A DNA stretch of 64,000 bases, from the NCBI RefSeq assembly GCF_900101895.1, contig NZ_FMVF01000007.1, forward strand, positions 47,006 through 111,005, in the 5' to 3' direction. Position numbers and translations under genes: made by a program. Below, piece by piece: positions 1 through 9,558 of this stretch; position 1 is the first letter of the stretch; each line of letters opens with the position of its first letter. This stretch comes from Flavobacterium caeni (GTDB lineage: Bacteria; Bacteroidota; Bacteroidia; Flavobacteriales; Flavobacteriaceae). The notes beneath the pieces are model-generated. The model saw only the letters and a program-made list of their open reading frames with translations, had not been told where the DNA came from and did no database searches.

Positions 1-139
1 ACAAAGTTATTCGCAAAGCTCCACAAAGCTTCGATTTCTTTGCGTGTCCTTAGTGATCTTTGTGTTTTTTTTACCGCAAAGGTTACAAAGTTTTCGCAAA
101 GCGCACAAAGCTTTAAATTCTTTGCGTGTGCTTTGCGGT
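1..139. repeat. Two tandem hairpin repeats built from CGCAAAG / ACAAAG words
   Basis: Two imperfect inverted repeats lie side by side. The first (about 1-64) starts with ACAAAG and CGCAAAG words and closes with CTTTGCG and CTTTGTG. The second has arms ACCGCAAAG (73-81) and CTTTGCGGT (131-139), with inner CGCACAAAG/CTTTGCGTGTG words. The repeat runs up to the stop codon of gmk at 139-141. No gene is visible here; the next gene downstream of gmk lies outside the window. It may act as a transcript end or mRNA-stabilising hairpin for gmk, which is inference. Confidence 0.7.
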
Positions 140-711
140 TATTTTTGAATAAACTCCTTAACCAAATCGTACGCCTCCTGTTTGGCCACGTCAAGGTCGT
201 AATTCTTGATGATCTTGTCGAATTGCGGCGCGGTCGCGAGTTCTACCGAAGCCTTGGCGATACGCATGTTGATCTTGTCGTCGCTTTCGGTCGAGCGTTT
301 CTTGAGCCGTATCTTGAGCTCGTCGATGCTGGGCGGCTTTACAAAAACGGCCAGCGTTTGCTCGGGAAATTTGCGTTTGATGCGCAGCCCGCCCGCCACG
401 TCGATGTCAAAAATCACATTCTTGCCCATGGCCCAAATGCGGTCGATTTCGGTTTTGAGCGTGCCGTAAAAATTGTCGCGGTACACTTCTTCCCATTCCA
501 GGAAGTCCTCGGCCTTGATGTGTTTCTTGAAATCGTCGATCGAAATAAAGTAGTAGTCGGTACCGTCAATTTCTTCCCCGCGCGGTGCACGTGAGGTGGC
601 AGATATCGAAAATTCGAGGTTCAAATCCTCGAGCCCAAGCAAGTGACGGACAATCGTGGTTTTTCCCGATCCCGATGGCGCCGAAAAGACAATCAGTTTT
701 CCTTTGTTCAT
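139..711 (-). CDS. gmk: Guanylate kinase
   Basis: Phosphorylates GMP to GDP with ATP in the cytoplasm, feeding GTP and dGTP synthesis. The 190-residue product opens with the P-loop APSGSGKTT (about residues 10-18), followed by the GMP-binding segment SRAPRGEEIDGTDYYF near residue 40 and the lid region with KKRSTESDDKINMRI. Length is slightly below the usual 200 or so but the domain is complete. It starts 20 bases after yicC, a pairing common in bacteria, so the two are probably co-transcribed. The stop codon abuts the repeat at 1-139. Confidence 0.97.
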   Translation of the reverse strand: MNKGKLIVFSAPSGSGKTTIVRHLLGLEDLNLEFSISATSRAPRGEEIDGTDYYFISIDDFKKHIKAEDFLEWEEVYRDNFYGTLKTEIDRIWAMGKNVIFDIDVAGGLRIKRKFPEQTLAVFVKPPSIDELKIRLKKRSTESDDKINMRIAKASVELATAPQFDKIIKNYDLDVAKQEAYDLVKEFIQK

Positions 712-731
712 GTGTGTTGTGTGGCTTAAAG

Positions 732-1595
732 CTAGAGTACGTTGAGCACTTGTTCCTTGATTTTTTCGAGTTCGTCCTTCATTTGCACCACCAGTTTTTG
801 CATCTGCGAATGGTTCGATTTAGAACCCATCGTGTTGATCTCGCGCCCCATTTCTTGGGTGATGAACCCTAGTTTTCGCCCGTTGGCCTCGCTTCCGGCC
901 AGGGTTTCGATAAAATAGTTGAGGTGGTTTTCGAGCCGTACTTTTTCTTCGGTGATGTCGTATTTCTCGAGGTAGAAGATGAGTTCCTGCTCGAAGCGGT
1001 TTTCGTCGAGCGTGACCTTGAGTTCTTCGATGGCCGCCTGCAAACGCGATTTGACGGTTTCGATGCGCTCGCCGTCCATCGCCACGGTCTGGTTCATCAG
1101 CGTCATGATGTTGGCGATGCGGTGCAGGAATTCTTTTTCGAGCGCCGTTCCCTCGGCAACGCGGAATTGCTGGATATTTTTGATGGCCTCTTCAATGACG
1201 GTCTGGATTTCGCCCCAGTCCTCGTCGTCGATTTCGTCGCGTTCTGTTTTGAGCGCGTCGGGCATGCGCACGGCCATTTTCATGAGTTCGGTTTCGTCGG
1301 CGCCGTCGCCGAGTACTTCACGCATTTGTGCGATGTAGGAGCGAACGATAGGAACGTTGATCTTGGTTGCAGTCTGTTCGCCCGTCATCTCGATAAAAAT
1401 CGAAAAGTCGATCTTGCCGCGTTCGAGTTTTACGGCCAATTCATTGCGCAAGGTCAGTTCCATCTCGCGGTAGGCCGATGGCATCCTGACGTTAAGGTCA
1501 AGGCCTTTGCTGTTGAGCGATTTGATCTCGACGGTTATCTTTTTGGTCGGCAACTGCAACGAGGCTTTGCCGAATCCGGTCATCGATTGTATCAT
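732..1595 (-). CDS. yicC: YicC family endoribonuclease-like protein
   Basis: The product of 287 residues begins MIQSMTGFGKA, the signature start of the YicC family, so I place the start at 1595 rather than at an upstream in-frame ATG (1616). The N-terminal YicC domain is followed by the DUF1732 C-terminal domain with GREINTMGSKSNHSQMQ and the terminal KDELEKIKEQ helix. Members have been reported as RNA-degrading enzymes linked to small-RNA turnover; that role is taken from the family. It lies directly upstream of gmk on the same strand. Confidence 0.93.
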   Translation of the reverse strand: MIQSMTGFGKASLQLPTKKITVEIKSLNSKGLDLNVRMPSAYREMELTLRNELAVKLERGKIDFSIFIEMTGEQTATKINVPIVRSYIAQMREVLGDGADETELMKMAVRMPDALKTERDEIDDEDWGEIQTVIEEAIKNIQQFRVAEGTALEKEFLHRIANIMTLMNQTVAMDGERIETVKSRLQAAIEELKVTLDENRFEQELIFYLEKYDITEEKVRLENHLNYFIETLAGSEANGRKLGFITQEMGREINTMGSKSNHSQMQKLVVQMKDELEKIKEQVLNVL

Positions 1596-1637
1596 AGTGT
1601 TCAAAAAGTGACACAAAGATATGAAAATCGATGTCGG

Positions 1638-2534
1638 TTAAGGGTTTTCGGGCCGTCGATTTTTATGCGTCACCAGATAGACGCCGCCAAAGATGAGTAC
1701 GGCCGAGACGATCTTGGTCAAGGTCAGGTGGTCCTTGCCGAGCCCGATCGCAAAAAGCGTCGCGAACAACGGCTGCAGATAGATGAAAACCGCTACGGTT
1801 GATGGGCTCAGCGCTTTCATCGACCACAAATTGAGCAAGTAGGTCAAAAATGTCGAAATTGCTACAACAAACAGCATTTTCAGAAAAATGTCGGTGGGCA
1901 TGACGGGCCAATCGATGGCGGTGAATTCATACCAGCCAAACGGCAATACCATCAAGAACCCGAACGTGTACACCCACTTGACAAACGTAAAAGCGTTGTA
2001 GCGGTGCATCAGTTTTTTGACAAGGATCAAATACAAACCATACGAAACGGCGTTGATGAACACGAGCAAATTGCCGAGCATTGCGTTGGGAGCCTGCGCC
2101 GCCGATTTACCGTACAAAATCAAAAAGGCCGTTCCCGCCAAGCCGAGCAAAATCCCAAAAGCCTTGCGTTTGCGCATTTTTTCCCTGAGGATGATGGCCG
2201 ACAGCACGAGCACGATGATGGGCGTGGTGACCATGATTACCGCCGCCGAAATGGGCGATGTCAAGCTCAACCCCTTGAAAAAAGTCAGCATGTTGAGCGC
2301 CACGCCAAACAGCGCAGCCGCGGCGATGCGTAACCAGTCTGCGCGATCGATTTTTTCTTTGGGTGCCAAGATCCACGCGAGCCAGAACAGTATGGCCGAG
2401 CCGCCTACGCGTAGGAAAATGAACCCGAACGGCGCCACGTATTGCGGCATGACGTCCTTGGCCACGGTAAAGGTCACGCCGTAAATGACGGAAACCAACG
2501 TGGCGGCCAGTAAAGCGAGATTGCGTTGGCCCAT
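1638..2534 (-). CDS. EamA/DMT-family transporter
   Basis: An integral membrane protein of 298 residues with about ten hydrophobic segments arranged as two EamA repeats (roughly residues 8-140 and 150-290), the layout of drug/metabolite transporters. The substrate cannot be told from sequence; family members export amino acids, nucleosides or related metabolites. The second repeat ends with LSPSTVAVFIYLQPLFATLF, typical of the family. Its ATG overlaps the stop of the upstream ArsC-like gene by one base (TGATG), so translation is likely coupled. The next gene is yicC, 42 bases downstream. Confidence 0.9.
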   Translation of the reverse strand: MGQRNLALLAATLVSVIYGVTFTVAKDVMPQYVAPFGFIFLRVGGSAILFWLAWILAPKEKIDRADWLRIAAAALFGVALNMLTFFKGLSLTSPISAAVIMVTTPIIVLVLSAIILREKMRKRKAFGILLGLAGTAFLILYGKSAAQAPNAMLGNLLVFINAVSYGLYLILVKKLMHRYNAFTFVKWVYTFGFLMVLPFGWYEFTAIDWPVMPTDIFLKMLFVVAISTFLTYLLNLWSMKALSPSTVAVFIYLQPLFATLFAIGLGKDHLTLTKIVSAVLIFGGVYLVTHKNRRPENP

Positions 2535-2884
2535 CAGCGCAGCGCGGCGATTACATTTTCGACGTTCTTTTTGCTGTTGCCAACATAGATCTTGCCGTCG
2601 ATCAAAAATACCGGACGGCTCAAAAAGGTGTAGTGTTCTAGTATGTATTTGCGGTAATCGGGCTCGGTGAGCTTTTGGTCTTTGAGTCCGAGCGATTTGT
2701 ACAGCATGGCTTTGCGGCTGAACAAGGCTTCGTAGCTGCCCGCCAGTTTTTTCATCTCGTCGAGTTGCTGCGGCGTGATGGGCTCTGTTTTGATGTCCTG
2801 CAGCACGAATCCATCGGTTGTGGGCAGCGATTGGATGATTTTACGACATGTATCGCAATTGGCCAAATGGTAGATTTTGTTCAT
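2534..2884 (-). CDS. ArsC/Spx-family thioredoxin-fold protein (arsenate reductase-like)
   Basis: A small cytoplasmic protein of 116 residues of the ArsC family. The N-terminus carries CDTCRK (Cys10 and Cys13) in the usual place of the redox motif. The remainder fits the thioredoxin-like fold, with LSRPVFLIDGKIYVGNSKKNVENV near the C-terminus, where ArsC proteins have the arginine-rich R-P loop. Whether it reduces arsenate is unclear: many Bacteroidota members with a CxxC motif are only annotated by similarity, and no arsR or arsB is adjacent. It heads a minus-strand run with the EamA transporter, yicC and gmk. Confidence 0.85.
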   Translation of the reverse strand: MNKIYHLANCDTCRKIIQSLPTTDGFVLQDIKTEPITPQQLDEMKKLAGSYEALFSRKAMLYKSLGLKDQKLTEPDYRKYILEHYTFLSRPVFLIDGKIYVGNSKKNVENVIAALR

Positions 2885-2958
2885 AAAACACGCTTAAATT
2901 TTTGCAAAGAAAAAGCATCCGACAATCAAAATGCGTAATTTTAGCGAAAAATTTAAAA

Positions 2959-3414
2959 ATGGGGGATACCTTCGCCATCACACGCACGAGCCGAAAGATA
3001 CTGGCGCAATTCCTTGACGATTACTCGTTGGAGCAGCTCAATACAATCCCGCCCGGGTTCAAAAATAACCTGATCTGGAACATCGCACACATTGTGGTCG
3101 TGCAGCAAATGCTGGTGTACAATTTGTCGGGGCTTCCGATGATGGTATCGCGCGAAATGGTCGATGCCTACAAGCGCGGGGCCAAACCCGAGCGCGACGT
3201 CACCCAGACCGAAGTAGACGAAATCAGGCAGCTACTTACCGCGACGATCGACCAAACCGAACGCGATTTCGCCAACGGTATTTTTAAGAATTACACCGAA
3301 TTTACGACCATGACGGGATTCAACCTCAAAACGGCCGAAGAAGCCATGGCGTTCAACTACTACCACGAGGCGGTGCACACCGGCGTGATGATGAGCATCC
3401 GTAAATTCCTTTAA
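2959..3414 (+). CDS. DinB-family protein (four-helix bundle, YfiT-like)
   Basis: The product has 151 residues from an ATG at 2959 (MGDTFAITRTSRKIL); an earlier in-frame ATG at 2902 would add a poorly conserved, non-homologous-looking extension. The protein looks all-helical and has the three metal-ligand histidines of the DinB superfamily: one in NIAHIVVVQQ near residue 45 and two in the C-terminal YYHEAVHTGVM. The family contains metal-dependent thiol transferases and damage-inducible proteins, but the reaction here is unknown. It is not the DNA polymerase DinB. It is divergent from the ArsC-like gene. Confidence 0.85.
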   Translation: MGDTFAITRTSRKILAQFLDDYSLEQLNTIPPGFKNNLIWNIAHIVVVQQMLVYNLSGLPMMVSREMVDAYKRGAKPERDVTQTEVDEIRQLLTATIDQTERDFANGIFKNYTEFTTMTGFNLKTAEEAMAFNYYHEAVHTGVMMSIRKFL

Positions 3415-3452
3415 CCCATCTGAATCAACAAATCAACGATTAATCGAACACC

Positions 3453-4595
3453 ATGAAATTCAACACCAAAACCATACATGGCGGGCAACACCATGAACCG
3501 GCTACGGGCGCGGTCATGCCACCCGTGTTCCAAACCTCGACCTATGCGCAAATTACGCCGGGTCAACCCGTAGCCGAATACGAATACAGCCGTGCGGCCA
3601 ACCCGACCAGGACGGCGCTCGAAAATGCGTTGGCCAGTATCGAGAATGGTGCACGCGGTCTCGCTTTTTCATCGGGGCTTGCGGCCACCGATTGTGTGCT
3701 GCGCTCGTTCAAGGCAGGCGACGAAGTCATCGCGATGGACGATTTGTACGGCGGAACCTACCGCATGTTTACCAGGATTTATAAGGATTCGGGCATCAAG
3801 TTTCATTTTGTCGATATGAACGACATCGAGAAATTCGAGTCGCTCATCAACCAAAACACCAAGCTGGTTTGGGTAGAAACGCCTACCAATCCGCTGATGA
3901 AGCTGGCCGACATCGCGGCGATCGCCAAAATCACCAAAGCCAAAAATATTTTGTTCGCGGTAGACAACACGTTCGCGACCCCGTATCTGCAAAAACCGCT
4001 CGATTTGGGCGCCGACATCGTCATGCATTCGGCCACCAAATACCTCGGCGGCCATTCCGATGTGATTGCGGGCGCGTTGGTCATCAAAGATCCGGCATTG
4101 GGCGACCAAATGCATTTTCAGCAATTCGCCACCGGTGCCACGCTAGGCCCGATGGATTCGTTCCTGGTGCTGCGCGGGATCAAGACGTTGCATTTGCGTG
4201 TACAACGGCATTGTGAGAACGGCGAAAAAGTAGTCGCGTTTTTGGAGAATCATCCCAAGATCGACAAGGTTTTTTACCCGGGACTGGCCAGTCATCCGTT
4301 TCACGAGATCGCTAAAAAGCAAATGAGCGGTTTTGGCGGCATGGTATCGTTCACCTTTACGTCTGGCGCGAAAGCCGACGCGGTATCGTTTCTTGAGAAA
4401 CTGAAAGTGTTTACGTTGGCAGAATCGCTCGGCGGTGTCGAGTCGTTGGCGAACCATCCTGCGCTGATGACGCATGCGTCCATCCCCGAAGACAAGCGCA
4501 AGGAAATCGGGATTACCGACGACTTGGTGCGGTTGAGTGTGGGCATTGAAGATGCCGATGATTTGATCGACGACCTGAAACAAGCGTTGGCATAA
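3453..4595 (+). CDS. metB: Cystathionine gamma-synthase-like PLP enzyme (trans-sulfuration)
   Basis: A 380-residue member of the Cys/Met metabolism PLP family. The internal aldimine lysine is Lys196 in [11 protein letters not shown]; the PLP-binding SSGLAATD (about 73-80), YGGTYR and the C-terminal [20 protein letters not shown] and [12 protein letters not shown] are all present. The family joins O-acyl-homoserine and cysteine to cystathionine or cleaves cystathionine, and the two activities are hard to separate from sequence. The metB symbol is therefore tentative; a gamma-lyase or a bifunctional enzyme is possible. It stands alone and ends at a perfect bidirectional hairpin. Confidence 0.88.
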   Translation: MKFNTKTIHGGQHHEPATGAVMPPVFQTSTYAQITPGQPVAEYEYSRAANPTRTALENALASIENGARGLAFSSGLAATDCVLRSFKAGDEVIAMDDLYGGTYRMFTRIYKDSGIKFHFVDMNDIEKFESLINQNTKLVWVETPTNPLMKLADIAAIAKITKAKNILFAVDNTFATPYLQKPLDLGADIVMHSATKYLGGHSDVIAGALVIKDPALGDQMHFQQFATGATLGPMDSFLVLRGIKTLHLRVQRHCENGEKVVAFLENHPKIDKVFYPGLASHPFHEIAKKQMSGFGGMVSFTFTSGAKADAVSFLEKLKVFTLAESLGGVESLANHPALMTHASIPEDKRKEIGITDDLVRLSVGIEDADDLIDDLKQALA

Positions 4596-4597
4596 AA

Positions 4598-4621
4598 AAA
4601 TCCCGGTCATGACCGGGATTT
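4598..4621. terminator. Bidirectional terminator, metB-like gene and secreted protein gene
   Basis: A perfect 24-base palindrome with arms AAATCCCGGTCA and TGACCGGGATTT and A/T runs on both sides. It lies between the convergent genes ending at 4595 and 4640 and can terminate transcription from either direction. Confidence 0.85.
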
Positions 4622-4639
4622 ATTTTATCTATTTATTTT

Positions 4640-5434
4640 CTATTGCAAATAGTAGATGTAACCTACGTTCAACCAAACCAACCAGTCGTTGGCTTTGTTC
4701 TCTGGATAGAGCGTCGGGTTCGGGTTGAGGCCATCTACCCAGTTTGAGAAATAATACTGCCATCTCAAATCGAGCATCAAATCGGACAGCTCAGTCAACT
4801 TGTAACGACAACCAATGCTGCCGACCACCGACCATACCGTCCCGCCCTCGTTTTGCGTGGCGTTGTAGTATTTCACCGGCGTGGTTGACGGCTGGTTCAT
4901 TTTACCATCGCCGATTTCAGAATACGCTTCGGGGTCATAAAAACTAAATTGACCGCCCAAGCTTACAAAAGGGGCCAATCCACCAATGCTCGCCGAAAAA
5001 TCACGTATACTGAAAGGGAAATACTCGAGTTGCATGCCAATGTTCGTCACGGCAGTGCTGCCGCGCATGGCACGTAACTGACGGTTAAAGAGTTTGTTCT
5101 TGCTCGGTTCTACCCACTCACCAAAATGCTTGAGCTTGGTTTTGTTGTAAGACAACTCGCTTCTGAGCTTGAAATGGTCGTTAAAGTAGGTTTCAGGGGT
5201 GTAACAGTTACATTCGGCTTTGTAGGAGAAATTGAGGTAGTGAATCAATCCGATGCCGATCCCGGTATTTCCGGCGTTGGTCTCGAAGTCACGTCTTTCA
5301 CCGTAATCTGACTGCATGGCAACCGGACCGACTATAGCGCCTACTTCATGTGAAAATCCAAACTGGGCTTTCGTTTCCAGTGTGTATCCGAACACCAATA
5401 ATAAGGTTACGACAAGGTACTTGGGCATTTGCAT
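4640..5434 (-). CDS. Secreted flavobacterial protein, resembles the THC0290_0291 family
   Basis: A 264-residue protein with a signal peptide (MPKYLVVTLLLVFGYTLETKAQ) and a mature part with alternating hydrophobic/polar strands, aromatic residues and glycine, ending in WLVWLNVGYIYYLQ, as in small outer-membrane beta-barrels. The segment KAECNCYTPETYFNDHFKLRSELSY and the overall layout resemble a Bacteroidota-only family named THC0290_0291, which I recognise with moderate confidence. Its function is unknown. It is divergent from gdhA with a 260-base AT-rich spacer. Met1 or Met3 could be the start. Confidence 0.72.
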   Translation of the reverse strand: MQMPKYLVVTLLLVFGYTLETKAQFGFSHEVGAIVGPVAMQSDYGERRDFETNAGNTGIGIGLIHYLNFSYKAECNCYTPETYFNDHFKLRSELSYNKTKLKHFGEWVEPSKNKLFNRQLRAMRGSTAVTNIGMQLEYFPFSIRDFSASIGGLAPFVSLGGQFSFYDPEAYSEIGDGKMNQPSTTPVKYYNATQNEGGTVWSVVGSIGCRYKLTELSDLMLDLRWQYYFSNWVDGLNPNPTLYPENKANDWLVWLNVGYIYYLQ

Positions 5435-5454
5435 AAGATTAATTCATTTCCCGA

Positions 5455-5462
5455 CAAATATA
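5455..5462 (-). promoter_or_regulatory. Possible -7 element for the secreted protein gene
   Basis: On the minus strand TATATTTG matches the Bacteroidota -7 consensus TAnnTTTG, about 20 bases before the start codon at 5434. No good TTG is seen at the expected distance upstream. Confidence 0.45.
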
Positions 5463-5638
5463 TAAAAACATCATTCACTTGAAAAATAAAATAAAAAAAT
5501 AACACTAAGTGATTGAAAAAAAGAGTAAAAAGAATCTAAAAGGTGATATTAAAAACACATTAGTTGATGCTTTGTTAACAAAAAAGCAAATCAACACACA
5601 AAATACCAAAATACACAACGGATTTTTGGTAATAAATG

Positions 5639-5670
5639 TATATTTGCCGCTTACAAACGAAAACGTTTTC
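5639..5670 (+). promoter_or_regulatory. Possible gdhA promoter -7 with operator-like palindrome
   Basis: TATATTTG (5639-5646) matches the Bacteroidota -7 consensus. Thirteen bases later lies a perfect 12-base palindrome, GAAAACGTTTTC (5659-5670), just after the likely transcription start and 24 bases before the gdhA ATG at 5695. The palindrome resembles operators of LacI-family regulators. A -33 TTG at the usual spacing is absent. The rest of the 5435-5694 spacer is AT-rich and holds no convincing gene. Confidence 0.5.
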
Positions 5671-5691
5671 TTAAACGTAAAAACCTATTAA

Positions 5692-7038
<1,347 letters not shown>

Positions 7039-7056
7039 TGCCGGACTGAAATTCAC

Positions 7057-7092
7057 AAACCCCTTTTTTCGAACGAAAGAAGGGGTTTTTTT
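7057..7092 (+). terminator. Terminator of gdhA
   Basis: Arms AAACCCCTT (7057-7065) and AAGGGGTTT (7080-7088) are followed by a run of T, 18 bases after the gdhA stop codon. Confidence 0.9.
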
Positions 7093-7140
7093 ATGAAATG
7101 CGGTCGTCGGTCCAAAGAACCAGGCGCTTTGTATATGAAA

Positions 7141-7170
7141 TTGCGCATATTGTCGTTTATGCTATATTTG
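7141..7170 (+). promoter_or_regulatory. Bacteroidota-type promoter of the PorZ-like gene
   Basis: TTG (7141-7143), 19 bases, then TATATTTG (7163-7170): a full match to the -33/-7 consensus. The predicted start of transcription is near 7176 and the ATG is at 7189, leaving a very short leader. Confidence 0.8.
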
Positions 7171-7188
7171 TATTCCAATTTTGATGCG

Positions 7189-9468
7189 ATGAAAAAGTTT
7201 ACGTATGCCTTGCTGATGTTGTTTGCGGTACAACTCGGGTTTTCGCAAAACAAGCTGTGGAAAGGCTATTTCTCTTTTCGCGAAATCAAAGATTTATCCG
7301 AATCGACAACCAAGGTGGTCGCAGGTTCCGAAAATGCACTGTTTTCGAAAAACCTGACAAGCGGCCAGATCACTACCACGACCACAGTCGACGGGTTGTC
7401 GGGCGAAACCATTACCGCGATTTACCACAGCCCTACGTACAAGAAAACCATCATAGGATATGCCACCGGACTGATGATTGTGGTCAACGAAGTCGACGGA
7501 TCGGTGCTGAATGTGGTAGATATCATCAACAAGACGTTGCCGCCTACGATCAAGCGCATCAACCACTTCATGGAGTACGATGGCAAAGTTTACATTTCCT
7601 GCGACTATGGCGTATCGGAGTACAACCTGGCGACGCTCGTTTTTGGCGACACGTTTTTTATAGGCGACAATGCCGCGCAAATCGCGGTCAAGCAAACGGC
7701 CGTTTTTCAAGGGCGGATCTATGCCGCCACACGGTATTACGGCATCCGCAGCGCCGATATCAACAACCCCAACCTGAACGATTTTGCGCAATGGACCACG
7801 GTCGCGGGAGGTGCTTGGTTGGGCGTCGAGGCTTTTGGCGACTACCTGATGGCCACCAACGACGCCGGAAGCTTGCAGCGCTGGAACGGCACTACTTTTG
7901 GCGCGCACGTGCAGCTGCAACAGGTACCTGTCGATTTGCGCAAAAGTGGTACAAACTTGATTGTCACGACGGCCAATTTTGTCTATATCTACGATGCTGC
8001 GCTGCTGCAGATCCGGTTGCTCAACAGCAATGAAATCCCTGAAATTGCCGCTACGTTTACGTGCGCGACATTGATCAACAATACAATCTACATCGGAACG
8101 CTCGACGACGGCCTGCAATCGACCACGCTTACCCCAGGACCCTTTGTCGACATGACACCCGATGGTCCGTTGCGCAACAACATTTTTGCGATGACGTCGG
8201 CGGGAGCCAATCTTTGGTCGGTATTTGGGGATTACGACATTTTTTTCAATCCGTATCCGCTCGATTATTACGGTGTCAGCAAGTATGCGCCTACGGGATG
8301 GTTCAACATTCCTTATCAGGATATCGAAGCCGCGGTGGGCCACGAAGTGACTTCTATGGTTCGAGTCGCGGCGAATCCTGCGAATCCGAACGACGTGTAC
8401 ATCAGCTCGTACCATTCGGGGTTGCTTAAGTTCGAGAACGATGTACCTGTGCTTTTGTATGATCCCAACAACAGTTCGCTCGAAGCCCCTGCTTCAGGAA
8501 CGCTCAGGATCAATGGGTCGGCCTATGACAATCAGGGCAATTTGTGGGTGACCAACAACTATGTCAACCGTTTCCTCAAGGTCAAACGCGCCGACGGACA
8601 ATGGCAGGAAGGTCCCGATTTGGGCACGTTGTTCCAAAGCATCAGCGAGATGATTTTTGGCCGCATGACCATCGACAAGAATGGGACCAAGTGGATCGCG
8701 ACGCGTGACAAAGGGGTAATCGGGTTCAACGAAAATTATGGGAACCTCGCCAAAGCGATCACCGATGAACCGGGCAATCTCCCGAGTGTTCAAGTTTCAA
8801 TTGCTGTGGCCGACAACCGCAACCAGCTTTGGATTGGTACGCGCAAAGGACTTCGCGTGCTTTCTAGTGTGGACAGTTTTTTATCGGGTGGCGATTTAGA
8901 GGCCGAATCGATCATCATCATCGAAGACAATCTTGCGCAGGAGTTACTTTACGAGCAGTCCGTCACCGATATTGTGGTCGACGGCTCGAACAACAAATGG
9001 CTTGCTACCGCCGATTCGGGCGTTTTCTACGTATCGCCCAACGGTCAGCAAACCATCTACCATTTCACCAAAGACAATTCTCCGTTGCCGAGCAACAGTG
9101 TCAACGACGTAGAGATCAACGGCATCACCGGAGAGGTGTTTATCGCGACCGACAAGGGCATGGTGTCGTTCAAAGGCACGGCCACTTCAGCAGCCGATAA
9201 TTTAAACAACGTGTACGTGTATCCGAATCCGGTGCGACCGGGTTATGCAGGAACGGTCAAGGTGAGCGGACTGCTCGACAAAGCCAACGTCAAGATCGCC
9301 GACATCGAGGGCAATCTGGTGTACGAAACCATTTCAGAAGGCGGCACGATCGAGTGGGATACAACGGCCTTTGGGAAGTACAAAGTAGCTTCGGGCGTGT
9401 ACATGATTTTTGTTTCGGCCGAAGACGGTGGAGAAACGAAGGTCAAAAAGGTAATGATCGTCAGATAA
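7189..9468 (+). CDS. porZ: PorZ-like type IX secretion beta-propeller protein
   Basis: A 759-residue protein. The start at 7189 gives a clean signal peptide (MKKFTYALLMLFAVQLGFSQ) and lies just after a good promoter; upstream in-frame ATGs at 7093 and 7135 fall in or before it. The mature protein begins WKGYFSFREIKDLSES and continues with WD-like blades (GTKWIATRDKGVIGFN, NQLWIGTRKGLRVLSS, NKWLATADSGVFYVS) as in two-component-regulator propellers. It ends in a sorting-type domain starting VYVYPNPVRPGYAGTVKVSG. PorZ of Porphyromonas gingivalis has this layout and works at the cell surface in cargo modification by the type IX secretion system. A generic propeller cargo protein is the alternative. 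Confidence 0.78.
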   Translation: MKKFTYALLMLFAVQLGFSQNKLWKGYFSFREIKDLSESTTKVVAGSENALFSKNLTSGQITTTTTVDGLSGETITAIYHSPTYKKTIIGYATGLMIVVNEVDGSVLNVVDIINKTLPPTIKRINHFMEYDGKVYISCDYGVSEYNLATLVFGDTFFIGDNAAQIAVKQTAVFQGRIYAATRYYGIRSADINNPNLNDFAQWTTVAGGAWLGVEAFGDYLMATNDAGSLQRWNGTTFGAHVQLQQVPVDLRKSGTNLIVTTANFVYIYDAALLQIRLLNSNEIPEIAATFTCATLINNTIYIGTLDDGLQSTTLTPGPFVDMTPDGPLRNNIFAMTSAGANLWSVFGDYDIFFNPYPLDYYGVSKYAPTGWFNIPYQDIEAAVGHEVTSMVRVAANPANPNDVYISSYHSGLLKFENDVPVLLYDPNNSSLEAPASGTLRINGSAYDNQGNLWVTNNYVNRFLKVKRADGQWQEGPDLGTLFQSISEMIFGRMTIDKNGTKWIATRDKGVIGFNENYGNLAKAITDEPGNLPSVQVSIAVADNRNQLWIGTRKGLRVLSSVDSFLSGGDLEAESIIIIEDNLAQELLYEQSVTDIVVDGSNNKWLATADSGVFYVSPNGQQTIYHFTKDNSPLPSNSVNDVEINGITGEVFIATDKGMVSFKGTATSAADNLNNVYVYPNPVRPGYAGTVKVSGLLDKANVKIADIEGNLVYETISEGGTIEWDTTAFGKYKVASGVYMIFVSAEDGGETKVKKVMIVR

Positions 9469-9480
9469 TAATTAAAAGCG

Positions 9481-9552
9481 CCAAATTCCAAATTCCAAAT
9501 TCCAAAGCCTCCTAAGAACGTTTGGAATTTGGAATTTAGAATTTGGAATTTG
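9481..9552. repeat. AAATTCC-word hairpin repeat, copy 1
   Basis: The left arm has four CAAATTC-type units (9481-9507), the loop contains CCTAAGAACG, and the right arm (9519-9552) carries GGAATTT units in reverse complement. It lies between the PorZ-like gene and recO. The loop sequence and arms match copies at 14223 and 14980. Confidence 0.85.
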
Positions 9553-9558
9553 TAAGCC

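Noticed and set aside
924..1802. Long plus-strand ORF of 292 codons opposite yicC
   Set aside because: It is the antisense of yicC and the EamA gene. Its composition, rich in Phe, Asp, Val, Arg and His, is typical of antisense frames in GC3-rich genes.
2534..2884. Arsenic-resistance operon
   Set aside because: Only an ArsC-like protein is present; no arsR, arsB or acr3 is nearby.
5509..5691. 60-codon ORF in the gap before gdhA
   Set aside because: Very AT-rich and lysine/asparagine-heavy, crosses the -7 element and operator-like palindrome of gdhA, and shows no domain or start signal.
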